Shown here: positions 1-6,051 of the stretch, piece by piece
Layout of the letters: each line of letters starts with the position of its first letter
Numbering within the stretch: the first letter of the stretch is position 1
Assembly: GCA_016550405.1 (NCBI GenBank)
Contig: JABXGX010000216.1
Location: 1 to 7,183 of the forward strand
DNA length: 7,183 nucleotides
DNA from: an archaeon
GTDB taxonomy: Archaea > Asgardarchaeota > Hermodarchaeia > Hermodarchaeales > Hermodarchaeaceae
Direction: 5' to 3'
Made by a program: the position numbers and the translations under genes
The notes under the pieces: model-generated
What the model saw: the letters and a program-made list of their open reading frames with translations, nothing else
Told to the model about the DNA's origin: nothing
The model's database searches: none

Positions 1-1
1 G

Positions 2-997
2 GCGAGCACATTCCTCGAAGCCCGTTGGGACTTCGCGGGCGAAGCTGCAAACGGCACCGAGGACGTCTGGTGGATTCTCGAAGGGAAGGATTATCCGCGG
101 TTGATTTGGGAATTGCCTGAAGGTTTACGGCTCCAGCCTCTTCGGGCCTTCTCTCCTAATCCGCGAGATGGCGCCACAGATGTGACACAATCACCAATTC
201 TACATTGGGCCCCGGCAGAGCCAACCTTACAACATGACATATACTTAGGCGAGGATAAGGAGGAAGTGGTAAATGCAACAACTTTGAGTTTGGGAATCTA
301 CCGTGGTCGGCAACCGGGCGAGCTGGCCACCTATGATCCAGGAAAGCTTGAGTGGGACGCCACTTACTACTGGCGAATTGATGAGGTCAACGAAGCTGAC
401 CCCAACAATCTGTGTAAAGGTAGTGTCTGGTGCTTTACAACAGCCAACTTCCTTATCGTGGACGATTTTGAATCCTACAATGAACTTTGTCAAGAGCGTT
501 GCTACAGGATATGGGATGCATGGATAGACGGATTTTATAATCCGACAAATGGCTCCCAGGTTGGCTACACTAAACCACCTTTCACCGAGCACATTATCGT
601 TCACGGCGGTTTTCGCTCAATGCCCTTTTTCTACGACAATTCCGGTCCGGCGAATTATTCAGAAACTACCAAGACATTGACTGATATTCGTGATTGGATA
701 GAAGAAGGTATTGGTATATTATCGCTTTGGTTCCACGGTGATCCGAACAATGATTCCGAACAAATGTATGTTGCTCTCAACAGTAGTTCGATAGTCTATT
801 ACGATAATCCCGAAGCTTTGTTGACAGAGGATTGGATCGAATGGATTATTAGTCTTCAAGAGTTTGTCAACCAAGGTGTGGGCCTCACAAATATCAATAC
901 TATTTCCATTGGTTTTGGCGATAAGAGTAATCCGCAACCAGGTGGTTCAGGCTTGGTCTTCTTTGATGACATCCGATTGTATCGACCGACACCTTAG
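2..997 (+). CDS. Secreted GLUG-repeat protein with Fn3-like and C-terminal beta-sandwich modules (5'-truncated by window edge)
   Basis: The frame is open from base 2 with no start in context, so the gene begins upstream of the window; 331 residues are visible. Residues 1-37 are the tail of a GLUG-repeat region ('GTEDVWWILEGKDYPRLIWE'), homologous to the end of the next gene. Residues about 44-147 form a fibronectin-III-like domain (NPRDGATDV, LHWAPAEP, HDIYLGEDKEEV, ATYYWRIDEVNEAD, WCFTT). Residues about 149-331 form a beta-sandwich module of the kind common in planctomycete surface proteins (VDDFESYNE, WDAWIDGFYN, GSQVGY, HGGFRSMPFFYDN, FFDDIRLYRP). The family suggests a secreted or surface protein with carbohydrate or adhesive binding, but the actual ligand is unknown. 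An internal TTG at 101 is in frame but lies inside the conserved GLUG tail, so it is not the start. GC content falls from about 65% in the first 60 bases to about 33% near 661-720. It is followed after 38 bp by a same-strand paralogue. Confidence 0.85.
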   Translation, partial: ASTFLEARWDFAGEAANGTEDVWWILEGKDYPRLIWELPEGLRLQPLRAFSPNPRDGATDVTQSPILHWAPAEPTLQHDIYLGEDKEEVVNATTLSLGIYRGRQPGELATYDPGKLEWDATYYWRIDEVNEADPNNLCKGSVWCFTTANFLIVDDFESYNELCQERCYRIWDAWIDGFYNPTNGSQVGYTKPPFTEHIIVHGGFRSMPFFYDNSGPANYSETTKTLTDIRDWIEEGIGILSLWFHGDPNNDSEQMYVALNSSSIVYYDNPEALLTEDWIEWIISLQEFVNQGVGLTNINTISIGFGDKSNPQPGGSGLVFFDDIRLYRPTP

Positions 998-1035
998 GAA
1001 TTGGCTCTATAATCTGTGGTGAAGGAAAATAGGTA

Positions 1036-3015
1036 ATGGCAGTGATACAAAAAAGAAAAATCCGTCGGGAAATTGTAATGTCACTCATATTACTGCATTT
1101 CTTTTCCTTATCAGTTCAAGCACAATATGGCGGGGGCAGCGGGACAGACGAAGATCCATATTTGATTTACACAACCCAGCAGATGAATGCGATCGGGATT
1201 AATCCACATGACTGGGACAAGCATTTCAAGCTGATGGCAGATATTGATTTGAGTGAATATTCGGGAGACGCGTTTAATATTATTGGAGAGTGTTGTTTTG
1301 AATCAGGTTGGATTGATGATCCATTTTTGATTTCTCATCCATTTACAGGTATTTTTGATGGTAACGGCCATGTAATCTCAAATTTCAGCTACACTTCTAC
1401 GAATGCAAGCTACATTGGACTTTTTGGGTACGTAGGTACATGGGGGGAGAAGGCCGTGGTTAAAGATTTAGGATTGATCGATCCTAACATAGATGTAGGA
1501 ACGGGAGAATACATCGGCTCTTTGGTCGGTGTGCTGAAAAATGGAACTGTCACGAACTGTTACGTTGAAGGCGGCAGCGTCGTGGGAGGCTATAGTGTGG
1601 GTGGATTAGTGGGGGCCTACGGTGAGGGAATGAGGGGCTATCTCGACCCACCCTTTACGATATCCAACTGCTATTCGACAAGCAATGTACAGGGAACCTG
1701 GTATGTCGGAGGGCTTGTAGGATCTAATTATGAAGGAAGAATTATCAATTCGTACGCCACGGGTAACGTTTCTGGAGAATGGGGTGTCGGCGGACTAGTG
1801 GGACAAAACGGGAGCATATTGGATTTCCCACCGCCTCCTGGTACAATAATCAACTGCTATTCGACGGGACTTGTTTCTGGTGAGTACAATGTTGGTGGTC
1901 TTTTGGGACGAAACAACGTGGGTTCAGTCATCGGCTGCATCTGGGATATTGAAACTAGCGGTCAGTTAAGAAGTGCTTGTGGGGCGGGCAAGACAACGAC
2001 CGAGATGAAAACGATTGACACCTTTGCTGGCTGGGGTGGGTGCGAAAATGAAGGAATTTGGACAATTGATAATGGCAACGATTATCCGAGACTTTGGTGG
2101 GAGGGTAAACTGGGAGTACTGCTTGAAGGGCAGTTATCTGATTTCCTAGAGGGAGCCGGAACAGAAGATGATCCTTATCTGATTTATACGGCTGAACAGA
2201 TCAATATGATTGGTGTATTTCCATGCGAATGGGATAAAAACTTCAAGCTGATGGCGGATGTTGACCTATACGGCTTCACGGGAACGGATTTCAATATTAT
2301 TGGGATTAATTCGGAGAATTCCTTTAAAGGTATTTTTGACGGCAATGGGCACACAATCTCTAACTTCAGTTATATCTCCACAGATAGGGACAACGCAGGA
2401 CTTTTTGGATGTGTTGATAATCCCAATGCTGAGATCAAAAACTTGGGATTGATTGATCCTAATGTTGTTGCAGGAACTGGATCGGACGTTGGCTCACTGG
2501 TTGGCAGTTTAAGAAGCGGAACCATCACTGGCTGCCATGTGGATGGTGGCAGTGTTTCCGGAGATGAAATCGTCGGCGGGCTGGTGGGATTAAATTATTT
2601 GGGCACAATCACCAACTGCTATTCAATTACCACCGTTACCGGCGATGAGCGTGTCGGCGGTCTGGTTGGACTAGCTTCTCATAACTACATCGGTGAAAGA
2701 GCAGAAATCACTAAATGCTATTCAGTTGGTAACGTTTCTGGAAATAAAAGAGTCGGTGCGCTGGCGGGATTTAATTCCGGAACAATCACCAACTGCTTCT
2801 GGGATGTGGAGACTTCCGGCCAAAGCATAGGTGCTGAAGGCAACTACGCTAGAGGCATTGGTAAAACCACAGTCGAAATGCAAAAAGCCAGCACTTTCCT
2901 CCACGCCGGCTGGGACTTCGTCAACGAAACCACAAATGGTACAGAAGATATCTGGTGGATTGATGAAGGCCAAGACTATCCCAGACTGTGGTGGGAATTG
3001 ATTCCCGAGAATTGA
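1036..3015 (+). CDS. Secreted GLUG-repeat protein, two homologous halves
   Basis: This is a complete 659-residue protein. The N-terminus is a Sec-type signal peptide: a basic stretch (QKRKIRR), a hydrophobic core (MSLILLHFFSLSV) and probable cleavage after VQA at about residue 29. The mature part is built twice. Half one starts at GTDEDPYLIYT (residue 36) and ends at DYPRLWWE (349-356). Half two starts at GTEDDPYLIYT (375) and ends at DYPRLWWE (647-654). Each half opens with a 'FKLMAD-DL ... GIFDGNGH-ISNFSY' segment, followed by roughly four to five GLUG units (VGGLVG ... GTITNCYS-G-VSG), and closes with an 'IWDIETSGQ'- or 'FWDVETSGQ'-like segment. GLUG units form beta-helical or beta-solenoid surface structures; the function here is unknown. 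There is no Fn3, beta-sandwich, dockerin, PEP-CTERM or LPXTG tail, unlike the gene upstream. The ATG at 1036 is chosen because GAAGGA at 1021-1026 sits 9 nt upstream and it keeps the basic n-region; ATG 1078 is a possible shorter start. Probably co-transcribed with the gene ending at 997. Confidence 0.9.
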   Translation: MAVIQKRKIRREIVMSLILLHFFSLSVQAQYGGGSGTDEDPYLIYTTQQMNAIGINPHDWDKHFKLMADIDLSEYSGDAFNIIGECCFESGWIDDPFLISHPFTGIFDGNGHVISNFSYTSTNASYIGLFGYVGTWGEKAVVKDLGLIDPNIDVGTGEYIGSLVGVLKNGTVTNCYVEGGSVVGGYSVGGLVGAYGEGMRGYLDPPFTISNCYSTSNVQGTWYVGGLVGSNYEGRIINSYATGNVSGEWGVGGLVGQNGSILDFPPPPGTIINCYSTGLVSGEYNVGGLLGRNNVGSVIGCIWDIETSGQLRSACGAGKTTTEMKTIDTFAGWGGCENEGIWTIDNGNDYPRLWWEGKLGVLLEGQLSDFLEGAGTEDDPYLIYTAEQINMIGVFPCEWDKNFKLMADVDLYGFTGTDFNIIGINSENSFKGIFDGNGHTISNFSYISTDRDNAGLFGCVDNPNAEIKNLGLIDPNVVAGTGSDVGSLVGSLRSGTITGCHVDGGSVSGDEIVGGLVGLNYLGTITNCYSITTVTGDERVGGLVGLASHNYIGERAEITKCYSVGNVSGNKRVGALAGFNSGTITNCFWDVETSGQSIGAEGNYARGIGKTTVEMQKASTFLHAGWDFVNETTNGTEDIWWIDEGQDYPRLWWELIPEN

Positions 3016-3064
3016 TTTACATTAACTTCTTTGGCTTTGTAGACATAATTCAACGAGACTTATT

Positions 3065-4063
3065 TTATAGCCAATCACCAACCGGTAATTGATCCACTGC
3101 ATGTCGTAAAACTGGATCAACATTCATATAGACCTTATTTGTCAGATCAGGTGAAGAATGCTCCAACAATTTCTGTATAACAGTTGTAGATACACCTCGC
3201 TGAGCAAGGACAGAGCCAAAGGTCTTGCGTAAATCATGAAATGTGTAATCTTCCAATCCAAGTTTCCGACGTATCTTTGTCCATGTGTATCGACTGAAAT
3301 TATCATTAAATAATTTTTTCTGCTTTGCATCTAAATCAGAAACATATTTCTTCAACTCTACCTTAATCGGAACTGGCACAGGTCTTGAGCCCATGCTCTT
3401 CCTGGTCTTTCTGCTCCTTGTAGTGACAGAGCTATTTTCAAAATCAATATCTGATAACATTATTGAGTCAATGTCACCTAGTCTGAGCCCTGTCCCCAAA
3501 GCCAGCAGAATTCTCATCCTCAATGTCCTATGTCGTTTAGAAACTGAAATTATTTTCTTTATCTGCGCATTACTTAAGGATTTGACAGGTTTTTCATCTT
3601 CTTTTAATTCTTTGAATTCAATTTCACCATTAACGTATCTGTTTTTCTTGCACCAGCGAACGAACGCTCTCAAGTTTCTAATGTCTTTGTTAAGTGTTGA
3701 GCGAATGACTTCTTTTCCTCTTTCGAGTATGTACTTGTCAATAGCACTTTGAGTAATCTGTTTCGAATTACATCTTCCGACTAACCGTTCAAAGTGACGC
3801 AATGTAAGTGCTACTTCATAGATTGAATCTTCTACATAACCGGCTACTTTCTTACTATGTAAATACTCATCTAACATCTTTTTCCAATCTACGCTGATAG
3901 TTCCAGTGAAAACATCAGAATTCAATTGAGCATATTTTATCTTGCGAAAGTGCTCAGCCAGAACTTTAGTTGGTAATGCCTTTGTTTTGCGTTTACCGCT
4001 TTCATACCACCCGACCCACCAGCCTTTTACACGCTTTCGTTTGTAGATCCAAACCTTTTTCAT
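3065..4063 (-). CDS. Tyrosine recombinase / site-specific integrase
   Basis: A 332-residue phage-integrase-family protein that would cut and rejoin DNA through a phosphotyrosine intermediate. Residues 1-45 are a basic, aromatic arm (VWIYKRKRVKGWWVGWYESGKRK) resembling arm-site-binding domains. About 57-140 is the helical core-binding (SAM-like) domain, and about 160-325 the catalytic domain. All catalytic positions are visible: Arg194 in GTGLRLGD, Lys219 (or Lys222) in SRKTRKS, His276 and Arg279 in FHDLRKTF, His302 in LLEHSS, and Tyr312 in NKVYMNVD. It should therefore be active. The ATG at 4063 is preferred: the frame stays open to a TTG at 4165, but the extra 34 residues are not family-like. 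No clear Shine-Dalgarno precedes either start. It converges on the GLUG gene with a 49-bp gap. No excisionase, relaxase, phage or cargo gene lies beside it, so it may be a solitary chromosomal recombinase, one end of a larger element, or a relic. The target site cannot be told from sequence. Confidence 0.92.
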   Translation of the reverse strand: MKKVWIYKRKRVKGWWVGWYESGKRKTKALPTKVLAEHFRKIKYAQLNSDVFTGTISVDWKKMLDEYLHSKKVAGYVEDSIYEVALTLRHFERLVGRCNSKQITQSAIDKYILERGKEVIRSTLNKDIRNLRAFVRWCKKNRYVNGEIEFKELKEDEKPVKSLSNAQIKKIISVSKRHRTLRMRILLALGTGLRLGDIDSIMLSDIDFENSSVTTRSRKTRKSMGSRPVPVPIKVELKKYVSDLDAKQKKLFNDNFSRYTWTKIRRKLGLEDYTFHDLRKTFGSVLAQRGVSTTVIQKLLEHSSPDLTNKVYMNVDPVLRHAVDQLPVGDWL

Positions 4064-4128
4064 AACTCGATTTATCGTAATTTTAGAAACGCGAATCAAG
4101 TGAAAAAAAGGGCATGATTTCGTACAGA

Positions 4129-4150
4129 ATAGTGTCAAAATAGTGACAAA
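4129..4150. repeat. Two tandem 11-bp repeats upstream of the integrase
   Basis: ATAGTGTCAAA (4129-4139) is followed immediately by ATAGTGACAAA (4140-4150), with one mismatch. The variable base also creates an inverted pair, TGTCA (4133-4137) and TGACA (4144-4148), separated by 6 bp. The site lies 66-87 bp upstream of the integrase start. It could be an operator or an arm-type recombinase site; neither is proven. Confidence 0.45.
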
Positions 4151-4165
4151 ATAACGGCAACTCAA
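4137..4165 (-). promoter_or_regulatory. Possible sigma-70-like promoter for the integrase
   Basis: Reading on the minus strand, TTGAGT (4165-4160) and TATTTT (4142-4137) are separated by 17 bp; each matches four of six consensus bases. The -10 element falls inside the tandem repeats at 4129-4150, which would let a bound protein block transcription. A perfect TTGACA also occurs on this strand (4138-4133) but has no acceptable -10 element downstream. Weak, inferred from pattern only. Confidence 0.25.
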
Positions 4166-4341
4166 TTTTGTCGAATATAAGTAATTATATAATAGAGACT
4201 TACATTCACAAAGATTTTATTTGCGGCGTCTACTTAATCCGACGCAACAAAAACCTTTGTTTTTGGGCTAAAATCAAGGATTGTCATGTCAAATGTGAGT
4301 TAATTGATATGGCTCTTGCTAAATCATTGTAACTCTCACTC

Positions 4342-4367
4342 AAAAAAGTAGTTATGAAAATAACTGC
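4342..4367 (-). terminator. Probable intrinsic terminator of the Nramp-like gene
   Basis: On the minus strand, AGTTAT-TTTC-ATAACT forms a 6-bp stem (plus-strand 4350-4355 and 4360-4365). One mismatch and an outer G-C pair extend it, and a run of six T residues follows within two bases (the A run at 4342-4347 on the plus strand). It lies about 70 nt beyond the transporter stop at 4436. The stem is AT-rich and thus weak, but the adjacent T-tract fits a Rho-independent terminator. Confidence 0.5.
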
Positions 4368-4377
4368 CCCAAATTAC

Positions 4378-4411
4378 AAACGCTTCCTCGAATCGTTAGT
4401 GTCCAGCGTTT
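4378..4411. repeat. 7-bp inverted repeat downstream of the transporter
   Basis: AAACGCT (4378-4384) and AGCGTTT (4405-4411) are perfect complements around a 20-nt loop. It sits 25-58 nt past the transporter stop codon and could form a 3' hairpin protecting that mRNA. Confidence 0.35.
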
Positions 4412-4435
4412 ACCAAGACATTTAGGCTTTTGCCA

Positions 4436-5725
4436 TCAAAGCAGTTTCAGAAAGGCGACGCCGAGAAAGATGGCACTACCTGCGAATACAATACTCCGCA
4501 AGACTAGGTGGCCCCGGGCATAAACAGGCAGTTTGCGGTCGAGATATAGAAGTACGAAGCCGAGTAGGCCAAAAACAACGGCGTTCATAGCAGCGATAGT
4601 ATTGATGACAACAGCGGGCTGGTTATCACCAAGAAGTATAGTAATTGCCATCACAACAAGATAGGCGCCCATTACTATACGATAGCTTTTGAGCTTATTA
4701 GAGAACCGCGGCGAAAAGCCGGATAGCATCGAAGCAATCGCCCTACTTTTACCATCCATGCAGCTTACTACTGTGCTGAACAGGGCAAAAAACGCCACGA
4801 CTAGGAATGTCTCTCGGCCTCGAGGAATCGAGTCGAGCATTCTGGATAGAGTGGACATGATCTGTTGTTTTTCGGGCACAATACCATGGGCATGCAAAGT
4901 TGCTACGCCCATTACCAGGAACGCAAAAGAAATCCCAATCATGAGCGTATATGAGGCGACGCAGTCAATTCGCATCGTTGATAACCATCGTCGATACTCT
5001 TCTTCGTTCCGGGCCTTACCGATCTTCTCGTTGATCCATGACGAGTATAGCAAAGTGGTAGTTCCGGCACCTATCCAACCCATTAGACCCATGATAGTAG
5101 CTATGGAACCTTGAGGAATCTTGGGCACGAGTCCGCTTACAATCTGATTGCCCGGTAGTGGGACCTGAAAAAGCGTATAGATTAAGCCAACTAACAATAC
5201 GGCACACATTGCTACAACGATCTTCTCGAATAAAGGGTACGAACCTGTGTACAGCAGAATGGGAACCAAGGCTGTGGCACAAAGGGCTGCAATCCGAATA
5301 TCGAGCCCCGGAAACAGCCCAGAGATGGCTGAGCCACAAGCAAGAGCAATACCACCGTAACCTATCATATCCAAGGAAAAGACGAGGATAATAAAGTACT
5401 GAACCCAATGCTGGGGTCCAGGTAACCAGTCAAGGGCACGAAACACATCATCCCATGAGGCGATGGTCAGTCTGGCAAGGTTTTCACTGAATGCTGCTTT
5501 ATAGACTATAGTAAGGACAGTCACCCATAATAGTGTAAATCCATACTGCGCTGCGCTCCGCGGTGTCAGTATCAACTCGCCTGAACCTATGGCCAGTGCT
5601 GCAAGGACTACACCGGGTCCGACGAACTTGAGCTTCTCTAGAAGATTTACAGGTGCTTTTTTGGTTGTTTCCAATAGCCACCTCTGACGACGAAATACAT
5701 GTAGTTTTCTGCTATTCTTTGCCAT
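4436..5725 (-). CDS. Nramp-superfamily membrane transporter, GSGE-type (non-canonical)
   Basis: A 429-residue integral membrane protein with about 11 hydrophobic segments (approximately 37-55, 61-80, 106-131, 145-161, 169-186, 206-228, 257-277, 306-322, 350-366, 373-395, 409-429). It begins the conserved part with 'FVGPG' at about residue 35, then GSGELILTPRSAAQYG, which lines up with the first helix of Nramp/MntH. The spacing of later segments (WLPGPQHW; GWIGAGTTTLLYSSWINEK; FFALFSTVVS) also fits the divergent group often annotated as Nramp family divalent metal transporter. Classical members bind Mn2+ or Fe2+ through DPGN in helix 1 and an M-P-H motif in helix 6. Here these are GSGE (47-50) and GAGTTT (219-224), so the substrate should not be assumed. 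ATG 5725 is chosen because GGAAG lies 13 nt upstream, the length fits the family, and the alternative ATG at 5761 lacks any Shine-Dalgarno. Monocistronic in this window. Confidence 0.82.
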   Translation of the reverse strand: MAKNSRKLHVFRRQRWLLETTKKAPVNLLEKLKFVGPGVVLAALAIGSGELILTPRSAAQYGFTLLWVTVLTIVYKAAFSENLARLTIASWDDVFRALDWLPGPQHWVQYFIILVFSLDMIGYGGIALACGSAISGLFPGLDIRIAALCATALVPILLYTGSYPLFEKIVVAMCAVLLVGLIYTLFQVPLPGNQIVSGLVPKIPQGSIATIMGLMGWIGAGTTTLLYSSWINEKIGKARNEEEYRRWLSTMRIDCVASYTLMIGISFAFLVMGVATLHAHGIVPEKQQIMSTLSRMLDSIPRGRETFLVVAFFALFSTVVSCMDGKSRAIASMLSGFSPRFSNKLKSYRIVMGAYLVVMAITILLGDNQPAVVINTIAAMNAVVFGLLGFVLLYLDRKLPVYARGHLVLRSIVFAGSAIFLGVAFLKLL

Positions 5726-5763
5726 GGTTATTATAGTCTTCCGGGGGAATGAATAAAGCATAG

Positions 5764-5779
5764 AATTGTGAACACAATT
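5764..5779. promoter_or_regulatory. Operator-like palindrome upstream of the transporter
   Basis: AATTGTGAACACAATT has perfect 7-bp arms (AATTGTG/CACAATT) around a 2-bp centre. It ends 38 bp upstream of the chosen transporter start. Its form is typical of a binding site for a dimeric repressor. It does not match the Fur box or known MntR sites that I can recall, so the regulator is unknown. Confidence 0.4.
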
Positions 5780-5795
5780 ATGGTTAGCTTGCGTC

Positions 5796-5825
5796 TTGAG
5801 ATATAAACATACTGAACCTTATAGC
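5796..5825 (+). promoter_or_regulatory. Possible promoter reading toward the histone gene
   Basis: TTGAGA (5796-5801, five of six consensus bases) and TATAGC (5820-5825, four of six) are 18 bp apart. If used, transcription would begin near 5832 and the mRNA would open with the GC-rich hairpin at 5847-5870, giving a leader of about 220 nt before the histone start codon. No better promoter was found closer to that gene. Speculative. Confidence 0.2.
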
Positions 5826-5846
5826 TCTCACTAAATGTAGAAAGAA

Positions 5847-5870
5847 ACCGCAGCCCAAAAAGGCTGCGGT
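5847..5870 (-). terminator. GC-rich 9-bp hairpin, terminator-like on the minus strand
   Basis: ACCGCAGCC (5847-5855) and GGCTGCGGT (5862-5870) pair perfectly around a 6-nt loop (CAAAAA). Read on the minus strand, the stem is followed by TTCTTTCT, a U-rich tail. Read on the plus strand it is followed by GAAAAAGG, which is not a terminator tail. It lies about 120 nt upstream of the transporter start, so it could be a leader attenuator for that gene or a barrier to antisense transcription. A further GGCTGC (plus strand, 5885-5890) offers an alternative partner for the CCGCAGCC arm. Confidence 0.5.
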
Positions 5871-6037
5871 GAAAAAGGTGGGATGGCTGCATATTGTATG
5901 TTTTTACAGGAAATGTGAATTCAGAATTTCTGTGCTATCACCTCTTTTTGTTGTTGCTAACCTTGTTCTAACTTGTCACAATAAATTCTGGAACGTGCGT
6001 TTGAGAAATATACAGTGATTCTGAAAGTTCAATTTAC

Positions 6038-6045
6038 AAGGAGGT
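6038..6045 (+). promoter_or_regulatory. Near-ideal Shine-Dalgarno of the histone gene
   Basis: AAGGAGGT is complementary to the 16S rRNA 3' end and sits 6 nt before the ATG at 6052. It fixes the start codon and suggests strong translation, as expected for an abundant DNA-packaging protein. Confidence 0.85.
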
Positions 6046-6051
6046 ACTACA

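Larger units (their letters stand above)
4064..4435. other. Intergenic region between integrase and transporter, rich in inverted repeats
   Basis: I see no gene in these 372 AT-rich bases. Both flanking genes are on the minus strand, so this holds the integrase upstream region and the transporter 3' region. Symmetric elements include GCGTC/GACGC (4226-4230 and 4241-4245), an imperfect long inverted repeat (4295-4308 with 4323-4339, containing GAGTTA/TAACTC), a poly-U-type terminator (4342-4367), and AAACGCT/AGCGTTT (4378-4384 and 4405-4411). The integrase attachment site might lie here, but no flanking direct repeat was recognised. Confidence 0.5.
5726..6051. other. Divergent intergenic region between transporter and histone genes
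   Basis: No gene is visible in these 326 bases. They hold the signals of two divergent genes: the palindrome at 5764-5779, the hairpin at 5847-5870 and a second, bulged inverted repeat (ACAG-G-AAAT at 5906-5914 with ATTTCTGT at 5926-5933). A pyrimidine-rich stretch (5941-5970) follows. I found no convincing -35/-10 pair in the last 80 bases before the histone gene, and no known metal riboswitch was recognised. Confidence 0.5.

Noticed and set aside
1500..2850. Repeat array suggestive of CRISPR or tandem DNA repeats
   Set aside because: The periodicity is that of coding GLUG protein motifs with diverged DNA, not of identical repeats with unique spacers.
3031..3074. TTGGCT/AGCCAA inverted repeat between the convergent GLUG and integrase genes as a bidirectional terminator
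   Set aside because: The stem is only 6 bp with a 32-nt loop, has no T-tract, and overlaps the integrase stop codon.
3285..3752. 155-codon plus-strand reading frame inside the integrase gene
   Set aside because: It is antisense to a clearly homologous recombinase and its residues are low-complexity Ser/Leu/Phe typical of a shadow frame.
4064..4165. N-terminal extension of the integrase to a TTG at 4165
   Set aside because: The extra 34 residues are Cys/Phe-rich and unlike integrase N-termini, the start is TTG, and the region contains repeats and promoter-like elements; ATG 4063 is more likely.
5973..6005. Sigma-54-like promoter (TGGAAC ... TTTGA) ahead of the histone gene
   Set aside because: The GG at 5990-5991 lacks the required GC at the -12 position; the TTGTCA at 5973-5978 also has no acceptable -10 element for a sigma-70 promoter.
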